A model generated the notes under the pieces. It searched no databases. It worked only from the letters and a program-made list of their open reading frames with translations, and was not told the DNA's origin. From Crassaminicella indica (GTDB taxonomy: Bacteria; Bacillota; Clostridia; Peptostreptococcales; Thermotaleaceae), in NCBI RefSeq assembly GCF_019203185.1, contig NZ_CP078093.1, forward strand, positions 1,461,058 through 1,525,057: a DNA stretch of 64,000 nucleotides, in the 5' to 3' direction. Positions 8,609 through 17,444 of the stretch are shown here, in pieces. How positions within the stretch are numbered: the first letter of the stretch is position 1; each line of letters begins with the position of its first letter. Made by a program: the position numbers and the translations under genes.

Positions 8609-8752
8609 ATGGAAGAGATTTATACTCATGTTGCAAACTTAGGATTTCCTATTGCTGTATCAATCTATTTATTAATTCGGATTGAAGGAAAGCTAGAGAA
8701 GCTTAGTGCGAGCATCAATGAGTTAACAAAAGCTATTGTCAGTCTAAAATAA
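8609..8752 (+). CDS. yvrJ: YvrJ family protein
   Basis: A 47-residue protein with one hydrophobic segment (GFPIAVSIYLLIRIEGKLEKL) followed by a short amphipathic tail matches the YvrJ family, whose members often lie beside SigO-type sigma factors. AAAGGAGG at 8594-8601 is a strong ribosome site eight bases before the ATG. Position directly after the region-4 fragment suggests it was co-transcribed with the sigma gene and may sense or act at the membrane; its biochemical role is not known. A perfect 16-bp hairpin ends the unit. It is now downstream of the IS, so its expression may depend on read-through. Confidence 0.75.
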   Translation: MEEIYTHVANLGFPIAVSIYLLIRIEGKLEKLSASINELTKAIVSLK

Positions 8753-8759
8753 AAGAGCG

Positions 8760-8808
8760 AATAAAATTACTTTATAGGTTGTTTTATAACCCATAAAGTA
8801 ATTTTATT
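8760..8808 (+). terminator. Terminator after yvrJ
   Basis: AATAAAATTACTTTAT (8760-8775) pairs perfectly with ATAAAGTAATTTTATT (8793-8808), followed by TT. Confidence 0.8.
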
Positions 8809-8845
8809 TTGAATTTAAATGAAAGGGAAGAGATTAAGACTTTTA

Positions 8846-8854
8846 TGCTATAAT
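8846..8854 (+). promoter_or_regulatory. Extended -10 promoter of recD2
   Basis: TGC directly before TATAAT (8849-8854) gives an extended -10. No good -35 is seen at the usual distance. Confidence 0.45.
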
Positions 8855-8883
8855 ATACATATCAAATCCTTTAGGAGGACATT

Positions 8884-11106
8884 ATGATCGTAGAAATACA
8901 AGGTGTATTATCAGAAATTATTTTTCAAAATGATGCGAATGGCTATACGGTTGCTATTGTTGAAACGGAAGAAGAACAGATAACAGTAGTAGGGTATATG
9001 CCTGTTATAAATACTGGAGAAACCTTTTGCTTTTCTGGAAAGTGGATAGTTCATCCTAAATTTGGAGAACAACTGGAGATTATATCTTATAAAAGAATCA
9101 TGCCAAATACCTTAGAGGGAATTGAAAAATATTTGTCATCAGGTATTATTAAAGGAATTGGACCAAAGCTTGCAAAAAAGATTGTTGAGCAATTTGGAAA
9201 AGATACTCTTGATATGATGCAGTATACTCCACATTTATTAACAAAGGTAAGCGGTATAGGGGAAGCAAAGGCACGAAAAATTGCAGAATCCTTTAAGGAA
9301 CAAAGAGAAATCAGTGAGATAATCCTTTTTCTTCAAGAATATGGTGTAACACCTAATTATGCTATAAAAATTTATAAAAAATATAAAGAAAATACAATTG
9401 CATATATACAAGAAAATCCTTACCGTTTAGCAGAGGATATATTTGGAATTGGATTTAAAATTGCAGATGCTATTGCAAAAAGAATGGGAATTGATCCAAC
9501 TTCACCTTATAGAATAATGTGTGGAATAAAGTTTATACTTACCCAATCTCATCTTGAAGGACACACATATACACCAAGAGAGGAATTAATTGAAGAAACT
9601 GCCAAAACATTAGATGTAAAAAAAGAGCTTATAGAAGATGCACTTACTCAAATGGCGTTAAATAATGAAATTCATCTTGAAAACATAGAAGGTAAAATAG
9701 TAGTTTATGCTATGTCTTATTTTTATGCAGAGAGCTATGTGTGCAAAAAAATGGTTGAAATGGCTCAAGCATCATTAGAGCCTATTGCAGAGGATTTAGA
9801 TAAAGAGATTGAAGCAATAGAAGAAAATGAAAAAATATCTTTAGCAAAGAATCAAAAAGAAGCGGTAAAGGAATCTGTAAAAAATGGTATATTGGTTATT
9901 ACAGGAGGACCGGGAACAGGAAAGACTACAACTATTAACAGTATTATAAAAATGTTTGAAAATCATAATCTTAGTATTATGCTAGCTGCTCCTACAGGAA
10001 GAGCTGCAAAAAGAATGAGTGAAGCAACGGGAAGAGAGGCAAAGACGATTCATAGACTTTTAGAATATGCTTATATAGATGAAGAAGTAGGTATGAGCTT
10101 TGGAAAAAATGAAGAAGAACCTTTAGCTTGTGATGTAGTGATAATTGATGAAATGTCTATGGTTGATATTCTATTGATGAAAGGTCTGTTAAGGGCGTTG
10201 CTTCCGGGGACTAGATTGATTTTAGTTGGAGATGTCGATCAGCTTCCATCTGTAGGTCCAGGAAACGTATTAAGAGATATTATTGATAGTGGGATTATAA
10301 AAGTTGTAAGGCTGGATAAAATTTTTAGACAGGCTCAGGAGAGTATGATAATTGTTAATGCCCATAGAATAAACAAAGGGGAGTATCCATATATTAATAA
10401 AAAAGAGAAGGATTTTTATTTTATAAAAAAAAGAAATCAATTACAGGTAGTACAGACTATAAAGGAATTATGTAAGGAGAGATTGCCCAAATTCAGTAGC
10501 TGTGATCCTATCAAAAATATTCAGGTGCTTACACCTATGAAAAAAGGACAAGTAGGGATGTTTCAGTTGAACAATGTGCTGCAGGAGATTTTAAATCCAC
10601 CTAGTTCTAAAAAGCAAGAAAGACAGATGAAGGATAAAGTCTTTAGAGTGGGAGATAAGGTCATGCAGATGAAAAACAACTACAACTTAAAGTGGAGCAC
10701 AATTGATGGAGAAGAAGGAGAAGGAGTCTTTAACGGAGACTTTGGCTATATACAAAAGATTGATAATGAAGAAAAGGAAATGATTGTTTTGTTTGATGAA
10801 GAAAAATTGGTTACCTACGATTTTTCTCAGCTTGATGAATTAGAACTAGCATACTGCATAACTATCCATAAAAGTCAAGGGAGTGAGTTTCCGATTGTAG
10901 TTATGCCTATTTTTTGGGGGCCACCTATGCTTTTAACAAGAAACCTTTTATATACAGCTGTTACAAGAGCTAAAGAATTAGTAGTAATGGTAGGCATTGA
11001 AGGGAGTCTTAAAAATATGGTAGATAATTATCGCGTTATCAGAAGAAATTCAGGACTAGGGAGCAGACTCAAAAAATTTTTGACAGAAAATTTGATTGAG
11101 TTTTAA
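8884..11106 (+). CDS. recD2: RecD2-type 5'-3' DNA helicase
   Basis: The 740-residue protein is an SF1B helicase of the RecD2 group, which acts without RecBC in repair and fork maintenance. The N-terminal third holds an OB-like part and helix-hairpin-helix segments (GIIKGIGPKLAKKIVEQFG; KVSGIGEAKARKIAESF), the extension that separates RecD2 from RecD. The motor has Walker A GGPGTGKTTT near residue 340, Walker B VVIIDEMSMVD, a Q-containing LVGDVDQLPSVGPG and the C-terminal ITIHKSQGSEFP and LLYTAVTRAKELVV. AGGAGG at 8873-8878 fixes the start. It stands alone before the flagellar locus. Confidence 0.93.
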   Translation: MIVEIQGVLSEIIFQNDANGYTVAIVETEEEQITVVGYMPVINTGETFCFSGKWIVHPKFGEQLEIISYKRIMPNTLEGIEKYLSSGIIKGIGPKLAKKIVEQFGKDTLDMMQYTPHLLTKVSGIGEAKARKIAESFKEQREISEIILFLQEYGVTPNYAIKIYKKYKENTIAYIQENPYRLAEDIFGIGFKIADAIAKRMGIDPTSPYRIMCGIKFILTQSHLEGHTYTPREELIEETAKTLDVKKELIEDALTQMALNNEIHLENIEGKIVVYAMSYFYAESYVCKKMVEMAQASLEPIAEDLDKEIEAIEENEKISLAKNQKEAVKESVKNGILVITGGPGTGKTTTINSIIKMFENHNLSIMLAAPTGRAAKRMSEATGREAKTIHRLLEYAYIDEEVGMSFGKNEEEPLACDVVIIDEMSMVDILLMKGLLRALLPGTRLILVGDVDQLPSVGPGNVLRDIIDSGIIKVVRLDKIFRQAQESMIIVNAHRINKGEYPYINKKEKDFYFIKKRNQLQVVQTIKELCKERLPKFSSCDPIKNIQVLTPMKKGQVGMFQLNNVLQEILNPPSSKKQERQMKDKVFRVGDKVMQMKNNYNLKWSTIDGEEGEGVFNGDFGYIQKIDNEEKEMIVLFDEEKLVTYDFSQLDELELAYCITIHKSQGSEFPIVVMPIFWGPPMLLTRNLLYTAVTRAKELVVMVGIEGSLKNMVDNYRVIRRNSGLGSRLKKFLTENLIEF

Positions 11107-11225
11107 GGAGATTAATACTATTATACCTTGCTTTTTTATGATAATATTTTGATATATATGTTCATTAGAAATCTATTTTGCAAGGTTTCTTTATATGATC
11201 TTGCTGACAAAAGGGAGCAAGGCAA

Positions 11226-11960
11226 ATGAATTTAGGTGCATATATAGATACTTTTCTTGATTTGATTTATCCTCGGAATATTTATTGTATATTATGTAAT
11301 GAAAGCATTAAAAAAACAGAAAAATATTCCTTATGTAGTTCATGTATACAAAAGATCAAGTTTATTGAGGGGAGAGCTTGTGAAAAATGCGGAAAGCCTT
11401 TAGAAGATTTTTATTTCCTACAGGAATGTCCTGATTGTATAAAGACAAAGCATTTTTTTACAAAAGGCTTTTCTTGTGTAGAATACAATGAGCATATGAA
11501 AGAACTTGTATATAAGTTAAAATACAAAAATCAAAGATATATAGCTTATCATATGGCAGAGATTATGGTAGATAAGTTAAAAAAACAAAAGTTATCTAAT
11601 ATAGATTATATTGTTCCTGTGCCTTTATACAAGAAAAAAGAAAAAAATCGGGGGTTTAATCAAGCTGATCTACTTTCTAAATACATAGGAAAAGCGATGG
11701 ATTGGAAAGTATCGAGAAAGAATCTTATTAAAATAAAAGACACAAAGGCTCAAAACCAGCTTACAAGAAATGAAAGAAAAAACAATTTAAAGGACGCTTT
11801 TTCTGTTAGATTGTTAGAGCAGTTTACAGATAAAAATATACTTTTAGTTGATGATGTATATACTACAGGAAGTACGGTAGATGCCTGTTGCAGAGAAATA
11901 GTAAAAGCAAGACCTAAAAAAATATATGTTATATCCTTTGCTACAGGAAAAAATATATAA
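11226..11960 (+). CDS. comFC: ComF family phosphoribosyltransferase-like protein
   Basis: The 244-residue protein has an N-terminal zinc-binding region with four CxxC pairs (CILC, CSSC, CEKC, CPDC) and a C-terminal type-I phosphoribosyltransferase fold with the PRPP loop ILLVDDVYTTGST. ComFC is needed for DNA uptake in Bacillus, and homologues occur broadly. Here it opens the flagellar locus, as in Bacillus, where comFC precedes yvyF and flgM. No comFA helicase gene is adjacent. GGGAGCAAGG precedes the start. The intergenic region between recD2 and comFC shows no clear terminator. Confidence 0.88.
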   Translation: MNLGAYIDTFLDLIYPRNIYCILCNESIKKTEKYSLCSSCIQKIKFIEGRACEKCGKPLEDFYFLQECPDCIKTKHFFTKGFSCVEYNEHMKELVYKLKYKNQRYIAYHMAEIMVDKLKKQKLSNIDYIVPVPLYKKKEKNRGFNQADLLSKYIGKAMDWKVSRKNLIKIKDTKAQNQLTRNERKNNLKDAFSVRLLEQFTDKNILLVDDVYTTGSTVDACCREIVKARPKKIYVISFATGKNI

Positions 11961-11988
11961 ATTTCAATGAATTTAAGGGGGAAAAGGC

Positions 11989-12408
11989 ATGGCTGAAATT
12001 AGAAATTGCAAAGAATGTGGCAGACTTTTTCAATATACTGGTATCAGTAAAATATGTCCGAGATGTCAAAAAAAGGATGAAGAAGATTTCAAGGTTGTAA
12101 GAGAATACATTTATGAGAATGAAGGGGCAACTCTTACAGAAGTATCAGAAGAAACAGGTGTAGATGAGGATAAAATTCTTCGCTTTTTAAGAGAAGGAAG
12201 ACTTGAAATAGTAGGAGAAAATTCAGCGCTTATTCTTGAGTGCGAACGTTGTGGAAAACCTATCAGAACAGGAAGATTTTGTGATGCTTGTGCACATGAA
12301 TTACAAGCTGGATTAAAAAGTGGTTTTGAGAAGGTTGATAGATTAAAATCAAATGTTGATAAGCAAAAAGAAAAAATGTATACAGCAGAAAGAAAAAAAA
12401 GAAGATAA
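11989..12408 (+). CDS. yvyF: Flagellar operon protein YvyF (TIGR03826 family)
   Basis: The 139-residue protein begins with CKECGRLFQYTGISKICPRCQ, a four-cysteine zinc finger, continues with a winged-helix-like segment (GATLTEVSEETGVDEDKILRFLREGRLEI), and has a second cysteine set (CERCGKPIRTGRFCDAC). The tail is basic and lysine-rich. This layout is that of YvyF, found between comFC and flgM in many Firmicutes. The fold suggests a nucleic-acid or protein-binding regulator, but no precise role is established. A good GGGGG ribosome site lies at 11976-11980. Its transcript would run into the hairpin before flgM. Confidence 0.85.
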   Translation: MAEIRNCKECGRLFQYTGISKICPRCQKKDEEDFKVVREYIYENEGATLTEVSEETGVDEDKILRFLREGRLEIVGENSALILECERCGKPIRTGRFCDACAHELQAGLKSGFEKVDRLKSNVDKQKEKMYTAERKKRR

Positions 12409-12423
12409 ATTTTATAAAACATG

Positions 12424-12451
12424 TAAACATCATCCTCACTTTTGCCGATAC
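12424..12451 (+). promoter_or_regulatory. Sigma-D-like promoter of flgM
   Basis: TAAA (12424-12427) and GCCGATAC (12444-12451) are separated by 16 bases, close to the flagellar sigma factor consensus TAAA-N15-GCCGATAA. The -10 overlaps the 5' arm of a hairpin. Confidence 0.7.
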
Positions 12452-12487
12452 TAAGGTATAATCATTCGGCAGAAGTGAGGTGTTTTT
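12434..12487 (+). terminator. Terminator-like hairpin that buries the flgM ribosome site
   Basis: CCTCACTT (12434-12441) and TGCCGA (12443-12448) pair with TCGGCA (12466-12471) and AAGTGAGG (12473-12480); the intervening T and G can form a wobble pair, so the stem is 15 bp. It is followed by TGTTTTT. The 3' arm contains GTGAGG, the flgM Shine-Dalgarno. A sigma-D transcript starting near 12458 would lack the 5' arm. Confidence 0.65.
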
Positions 12488-12763
12488 ATGAAGGTCACGA
12501 ACAATCCAAATATACAAAAAATACTTAGTACGTATAGAAAGAATACAAAGGCTGTAGGAAATACTAAAAAAATGAAGCAAAAGGATGATCAAATCCAAAT
12601 ATCTGAAAATGCAAGAGAATATCAATTTGCGCTAAACGCTTATAAAAAGCTTCCAAAGATGAGAGAAGAAAAGGTAGAAAAAATAAAGCAGCAAATGATT
12701 TCAGAAAATTACAGTCCATCTGCAGAGGAAGTTGTAGAGCGTATTTTTGATAGAAGAGTTTAG
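12488..12763 (+). CDS. flgM: Anti-sigma-D (sigma-28) factor FlgM
   Basis: The 91-residue protein has the FlgM pattern: a flexible N terminus, then DQIQISENAREYQFALNAY and a C-terminal helix RIFDRRV-type region that contacts the flagellar sigma factor. It holds the sigma factor inactive until hook completion lets FlgM leave the cell. It has its own sigma-D-like promoter at 12424-12451, giving negative feedback, and its ribosome site lies within the preceding hairpin. The order flgM-flgN-flgK-flgL follows the Bacillus plan. Confidence 0.85.
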   Translation: MKVTNNPNIQKILSTYRKNTKAVGNTKKMKQKDDQIQISENAREYQFALNAYKKLPKMREEKVEKIKQQMISENYSPSAEEVVERIFDRRV

Positions 12764-12823
12764 AAATTTTGAAGGTAAGCTTACCTTCGAATTTTTTTAA
12801 GTTTCTTTTAAGGAGGCTCTTAA

Positions 12824-13321
12824 ATGTCAAAATCTATTGAGCAGTTAATTCTTGCACTTAGCAAAGAGTATGAGATATATAAAGGTTATTTAGAATTAGC
12901 AAAAAAGAAAAGAGATGTAATAGTAGAAGGAAATATAAAGGAATTAGAAAAGATTACAAATGACGAACAGAGTATAGTGGTAAGTATGGGGAAAATAGAC
13001 GAAATACGAACAGCAATTATCGGAAATATTTTATTTGAGCAAAAAATAGATTGGGTTGAAAACATAACAGAGCTAGCAAGTTCTATAAAAGATCCAGAAA
13101 GAACAGAAATATTATCATTAAAGGATAAGCTAGGAAGTATTTTAAAAAAAATAAAAGAGGTCAATGACTTAAATACCAAGCTGCTTGAGCAGTCATTAGA
13201 GTATATTGAATTTAATGTAAATTTATTGACTAATGCAGAAGTAAAAGGGAATACCTATGGAAGTAAAGCTGATGAGAATGAGTTAAAGCACAGACCAAAT
13301 ATATTTGATGCAAAGGTATAA
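12824..13321 (+). CDS. flgN: Flagellar export chaperone FlgN
   Basis: The 165-residue, mostly helical protein (ELAKKKRDVIVEGNIKELEKITNDEQSIVVSMGK split over two helices) matches the FlgN/YvyG family, which binds the C-terminal helices of the hook-filament junction proteins FlgK and FlgL before export. Placement directly before flgK, with 12 bases between them, supports this. AAGGAGG lies at 12810-12816. The gene is a member of the flgM-to-csrA transcription unit. Confidence 0.85.
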   Translation: MSKSIEQLILALSKEYEIYKGYLELAKKKRDVIVEGNIKELEKITNDEQSIVVSMGKIDEIRTAIIGNILFEQKIDWVENITELASSIKDPERTEILSLKDKLGSILKKIKEVNDLNTKLLEQSLEYIEFNVNLLTNAEVKGNTYGSKADENELKHRPNIFDAKV

Positions 13322-13333
13322 GGTGGGGTAAAG

Positions 13334-15109
13334 ATGAGTGGAAGTTTTTTTGGTTTAAATATAGCAAGAACAGGATTATTTTCAAGTCAAAGGGCACTTC
13401 AGATTACTGGACATAATATTGCTAATGCAAATACGCCTGGCTACAGCAGACAAAGACTAAACGTTACAGAGTCTAATCCTATAGGAATACCCGGTGGACA
13501 AGGAATGCAGGGAACAGGAGTAGATACTACAAGCATTCAGCAAATTAGAGATGCATTTTTAGATTTTAAGATAAGAAAAGAATTTACAACAAGTGGAGAA
13601 TGGGAGCCTAGGTTAGAAGCACTACAGCAGATAGAAGCAATATTTAATGAGCCTTCTGACAGTGGAATAAGAAAGGTAATGGATGAATTTTTCTCAGCAC
13701 TACAGGAATTAAGTGAAGGTGAAAAAGCTGATAATCTTACTGTAAGAGCACAAGTTAGGCAAAGAGGAATTGCACTGGCTAAAACTTTAAATCATATGTA
13801 TAATCAGCTATCTGATATGCAAAAAAATACTGACTTTGCAGTAGAAACAACAGTTGATCAAATTAATGGCTATGCAAAGGAAATTGCAAAATTAAATAAG
13901 CAAATTTCTATCTATGAGTTAGATGGTAGTCATGCTAACGATTTGAGAGACCAAAGAAATTTATTAATAGATAAGCTATCTGAATTAGTGGATATTGATG
14001 TAAAAGAAATTCCTAATGGGAATAGTGAAAATCTAGGTACAAATATGAGAATTATGATTGGTGGAAATATTTTAGTATCTAATGAGAACTATAATACATT
14101 AAAAGCTACACCTAGAGAGGGCTTAAATAACTATCTAGATCAGCCAAGACTTTTAGAAATAAAGTGGGAGGATGGAACGACCTTTTCTTGCCGTGGAGGA
14201 AAGCTAAAAGGACTTTTAGATGTAAGAGATAATATAGATGGAAAAGAAAAAGGGATTCCTTACTATATGGATAAACTAAATAAATTTACTACAACTTTTA
14301 TACTCAGATTTAATATGCAACATGGATCAGGATATGGGCTAGCTGGAGCTGGAACAGGCATTCCATTTTTCAATAGTGCTTATTTGATGAAAATACCAGA
14401 TACTACTCCAGCAACACCTGTGCCAGCTGGATATAAATATCTTAAAGATACAAATGGAAATACAATTAAAGATGCAGATGGAAACTTCTATATAACTAAA
14501 GATATAGATTATGGAGGTATGCAATATGTATCAAATGTAGATATAAATGCTTTAGGTGGAAATTCAGATGCAGATATTATTCAGAAGTTCGAAGAGAAGA
14601 ATCAAGGTTATACTCTTTTTAAGGTAGAAGGAGCATCTGGAAGTGTATGGCTTAAGATGAAAATAGTAAAAGCTGGAGATGTTGATATTTCTAATGAAAT
14701 TTATAATAATTTAAACAATATTGCAGCAGGTAAAAAAGCATATGACAGTGATAGTGATGGAGTTTTAGATAGTGCACTCACAGGAGATGGAAGTAATGCA
14801 TTGGCTTTAAATGAGTTAAGACATGATGGAAATATGTTTGCCTGGGGAACACCAGATGACTATTTTAAATCGCTGATTTCAAATCTAGGGGTTGATGGGC
14901 AGGAAGCTGTTAGAATGGTAGATAATCAAGCAGTGTTGATTAAAGATATTGATAATAAAAGACAATCCATATCAGGAGTATCTCTTGATGAGGAAATGAC
15001 AAATATGATTAAATTTCAGCAGTCATATAATGCTTGTGCGAGAATGATTACAGTAGTAGATGAAATGCTAGATAAGATTATTAATGGGATGGGCGTTGTA
15101 GGAAGATAA
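13334..15109 (+). CDS. flgK: Flagellar hook-associated protein FlgK (HAP1)
   Basis: The 591-residue junction protein has the conserved N-terminal rod/hook motif ALQITGHNIANANTPGYSRQ and the C-terminal D0 helix EMTNMIKFQQSYNACARMI. The central part, roughly residues 330-480, is variable and contains Gly/Asp-rich segments (DSDSDGVLDSALTGDGS). Size is normal for Firmicutes FlgK. It polymerises at the hook tip to connect the filament. The start is preceded by AAGGTGGGG, and flgL follows after 26 bases. Confidence 0.93.
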   Translation: MSGSFFGLNIARTGLFSSQRALQITGHNIANANTPGYSRQRLNVTESNPIGIPGGQGMQGTGVDTTSIQQIRDAFLDFKIRKEFTTSGEWEPRLEALQQIEAIFNEPSDSGIRKVMDEFFSALQELSEGEKADNLTVRAQVRQRGIALAKTLNHMYNQLSDMQKNTDFAVETTVDQINGYAKEIAKLNKQISIYELDGSHANDLRDQRNLLIDKLSELVDIDVKEIPNGNSENLGTNMRIMIGGNILVSNENYNTLKATPREGLNNYLDQPRLLEIKWEDGTTFSCRGGKLKGLLDVRDNIDGKEKGIPYYMDKLNKFTTTFILRFNMQHGSGYGLAGAGTGIPFFNSAYLMKIPDTTPATPVPAGYKYLKDTNGNTIKDADGNFYITKDIDYGGMQYVSNVDINALGGNSDADIIQKFEEKNQGYTLFKVEGASGSVWLKMKIVKAGDVDISNEIYNNLNNIAAGKKAYDSDSDGVLDSALTGDGSNALALNELRHDGNMFAWGTPDDYFKSLISNLGVDGQEAVRMVDNQAVLIKDIDNKRQSISGVSLDEEMTNMIKFQQSYNACARMITVVDEMLDKIINGMGVVGR

Positions 15110-15135
15110 ATTTTATAAAGTTGAGGTGAGAAAAG

Positions 15136-16068
15136 GTGAGAATTACAAATTCTATGATGAGCAATACGATGCTCCTTAATTTAAATAATAATTTAAGAAG
15201 ATTAGATAAATGGAATAAACAAATGTCTACAGGAAAAAAGTTTACTATGCCTTCTCATGATCCTATTGGGGTATCAAAGAGTTTAGGGTTAAATACAGCA
15301 GTAGCAGAAATAGAAAGGTACAAAAAAAATGCAGAAGATTCTTTGTCATGGCTTAATATTACGGAATCAGCTGTGGAAGATATAGGAAATATACTTCAAA
15401 GAGCAAGAGAGTTAGCTGTAAGTGCAGATGGAACGGAAACAAAAGAGGATAAACAAAAGATCAAAGTAGAAATAGATCAATTAAAAGAACAGCTTATAAA
15501 GGTTGCCAATAGTACTTATTCTGGGAAATATATTTTTTCAGGATATAAAACAGATCAAAAATTATTGGATAATAATGGGATATATCTAATTGATTCAAAA
15601 AATGATGAAAAAATGGAATATGAAGTAGGGACTGCAGAGAGAATAGATGTAAATACGTTGGGACATAAATTGTTTGGAATAGATGTAGGATCTTTAGATA
15701 CATTAAATACCAATGAGGCTGCGGAAGGAAACAAAGCACAACTAATAGCTGTATTTGATGACTTGAGTAATTCACTAGATACTGATAACCAAGCTGGAAT
15801 TGAAAAGGCTCTAGGTAGAATAGATGAACATATGGAAAATGTATTGCAAATTCGAGGAGAAATTGGTGTAAAAACCAATAGAATGGAAATGACTATTAAT
15901 CGAATTGAGAAAGATGTTATAAACTTTACAGAGTTACTTTCTAAAAATGAAGATGCAGACATGGCAGAGGTTATAATGAAATTTAAGAATGATGAAAATA
16001 TATATAGAGCATCTTTGTCAGTAGGGGCAAAGGTTATTCAACCTAGTCTTGTTGACTTTATAAGATAA
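15136..16068 (+). CDS. flgL: Flagellar hook-associated protein FlgL (HAP3)
   Basis: The 310-residue protein resembles flagellin at both ends: an N-terminal MRITNSMMSNTMLLNLNNNL with a following STGKKF, and a C-terminal coiled helix ending in VGAKVIQPSLVDFI. It forms the second ring of the hook-filament junction. The start is GTG, chosen by GAGGTGAG at 15123-15130 and by alignment with the family N terminus. Length is typical. It lies between flgK and a DUF6470 gene as in Bacillus (yviE position). Confidence 0.92.
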   Translation: MRITNSMMSNTMLLNLNNNLRRLDKWNKQMSTGKKFTMPSHDPIGVSKSLGLNTAVAEIERYKKNAEDSLSWLNITESAVEDIGNILQRARELAVSADGTETKEDKQKIKVEIDQLKEQLIKVANSTYSGKYIFSGYKTDQKLLDNNGIYLIDSKNDEKMEYEVGTAERIDVNTLGHKLFGIDVGSLDTLNTNEAAEGNKAQLIAVFDDLSNSLDTDNQAGIEKALGRIDEHMENVLQIRGEIGVKTNRMEMTINRIEKDVINFTELLSKNEDADMAEVIMKFKNDENIYRASLSVGAKVIQPSLVDFIR

Positions 16069-16088
16069 TTTTCACTGGAGGTGAAAAT

Positions 16089-16655
16089 ATGGAGCTTCGT
16101 ATTACAACAACTCCAGCACTGATTGGTATTAAAACTACTCCGGGAAAAATGTCTATACAGCAGCCAAAAGCAGATATAAAGATGACTACCAAGCTTCCTA
16201 AGGTAGAAATTCATACAGAACCTGTAAAGGTACAGATTGATCAATATCCTTGTCGTGCAGAAATAGGGTTCAAAAATTATATAGACTTGACAAAGGATAC
16301 GGCTAGCTTTGCAAAACAAAAGGCTATGGAAGGGATTGCACGGATTGTAAGACAGGGAAATGAAATGGCAGCTATTCAAAATAAGACAGATGTTATTCCT
16401 GAGCAGGCAGAAGAAAATGCATATCATTTATTTGATAAAGAGTTTAATTTTGATCTGATTCCTAAGAGTAGACCCAAAATTGACTTCATCGGAGGAAAGG
16501 TAGATATAAAACCTATTGAAGGAAAAGTCAATATGGATGTAGGAGTCAATAAACCTATTATTGATTATAAAATGGGGAAAGTGGATATATATTTGAGACA
16601 AAAAAATAGTATAAACATTGAGTATGTAGGAGGAAGGTTCAACCAATTAGGTTGA
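16089..16655 (+). CDS. DUF6470 family protein (YviE-like)
   Basis: The 188-residue protein has the N-terminal pattern IGIKTTPGKMSIQQPKADIKM followed by alternating beta-rich segments with repeated PKVEIHTEP and GKVDI motifs. It corresponds in position and type to Bacillus YviE between flgL and fliW. Function is not established; conservation within flagellar operons suggests a role in late assembly or regulation. The ribosome site GGAGGTG lies at 16076-16082. The repeated VDIKPIEGKVNMD-type motifs suggest an internal repeat. Confidence 0.75.
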   Translation: MELRITTTPALIGIKTTPGKMSIQQPKADIKMTTKLPKVEIHTEPVKVQIDQYPCRAEIGFKNYIDLTKDTASFAKQKAMEGIARIVRQGNEMAAIQNKTDVIPEQAEENAYHLFDKEFNFDLIPKSRPKIDFIGGKVDIKPIEGKVNMDVGVNKPIIDYKMGKVDIYLRQKNSINIEYVGGRFNQLG

Positions 16656-16683
16656 ACTTTTGAACTAAAAGGGAGGATTCTTT

Positions 16684-17118
16684 ATGATTCTTAATACAAA
16701 GCATTTTGGAGAAATAGAGATAGAACAGGAAAAAATTATTACCTTTGAAGAAGGCTTGTTAGGCTTTGAGGATATAAAAGAATATGCTATGATTCTAAAT
16801 CCAGATAAAGAAGTAGCTTTTCATTGGCTTCAAGCTGTCAATGAACCGAGTTTAGCATTTGTTATTACAAATCCATTTTTATTTAAAAAGGATTATGATT
16901 TTTATATTCCAGAAAAAATAGTAGCTGCATTAGAGATCGAAAAAGAAGAAGATGTAGTGATATTTAGCATTGCTGTTGTGCCACAGGATATAAAAAAGAT
17001 GACCATTAATCTAAGAGGTCCTTTGATTGTGAATACAAAGAATAAAAAAGGGAAACAAATTGTATTAGATACAGATAAATATCCTTTGAAATATTTTATA
17101 TTTGAGGAAGATAGATAG
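16684..17118 (+). CDS. fliW: Flagellar assembly factor FliW (CsrA antagonist)
   Basis: The 144-residue protein has the FliW signature FEEGLLGFEDIKEYAM and FHWLQAVNEPSLAFVITNPF. In Bacillus FliW binds either flagellin or CsrA; when flagellin is exported, freed FliW takes CsrA off the flagellin mRNA. Its gene is followed by csrA after 11 bases, the standard pairing. GGGAGGATTC precedes the ATG. In this genome it must serve two CsrA paralogues and two flagellins, so partner choice is an open question. Confidence 0.92.
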   Translation: MILNTKHFGEIEIEQEKIITFEEGLLGFEDIKEYAMILNPDKEVAFHWLQAVNEPSLAFVITNPFLFKKDYDFYIPEKIVAALEIEKEEDVVIFSIAVVPQDIKKMTINLRGPLIVNTKNKKGKQIVLDTDKYPLKYFIFEEDR

Positions 17119-17129
17119 GAGGGAGCAGT

Positions 17130-17354
17130 ATGTTAATACTCAGCAGAAAAAAAGATGAAAGCATCATTATTGATCAAAAAATAGAGATAAAGGTGATTGC
17201 TATTGAAGAAGGAAAAGTAAGATTAGGTATATCTGCTCCTAAAGATTTAGAGGTCCATAGGAAAGAAATATATATAGAAATTCAAAAAGAAAATAAAAAG
17301 GCAGCAGTAGGAAACTTGAGTCTGAAAGGATTAGGTAATTTGTTGAAAAAATAG
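17130..17354 (+). CDS. csrA: Carbon storage regulator CsrA (first copy)
   Basis: The 74-residue RNA-binding protein begins MLILSRKKDESIIID and has GKVRLGISAPKDLEVHRKEIY, including the RNA-contacting Leu4, Arg6 and the Arg of VHRKEIY. The C-terminal extension after residue 55 is the region that FliW contacts in Bacillus. It is in the fliW operon. CsrA dimers bind GGA in hairpin loops to block translation, typically of flagellin mRNA in Firmicutes; matching hairpins are seen in both flagellin leaders here. GGAGGGAG precedes the start. Confidence 0.95.
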   Translation: MLILSRKKDESIIIDQKIEIKVIAIEEGKVRLGISAPKDLEVHRKEIYIEIQKENKKAAVGNLSLKGLGNLLKK

Positions 17355-17444
17355 ATAAAAATTCTGTAGGCTTCGAATAAACTTCATATTCTCACACAAT
17401 AGATAATATGATACAATGATATAAAAAACATAGGGGATGATTCT

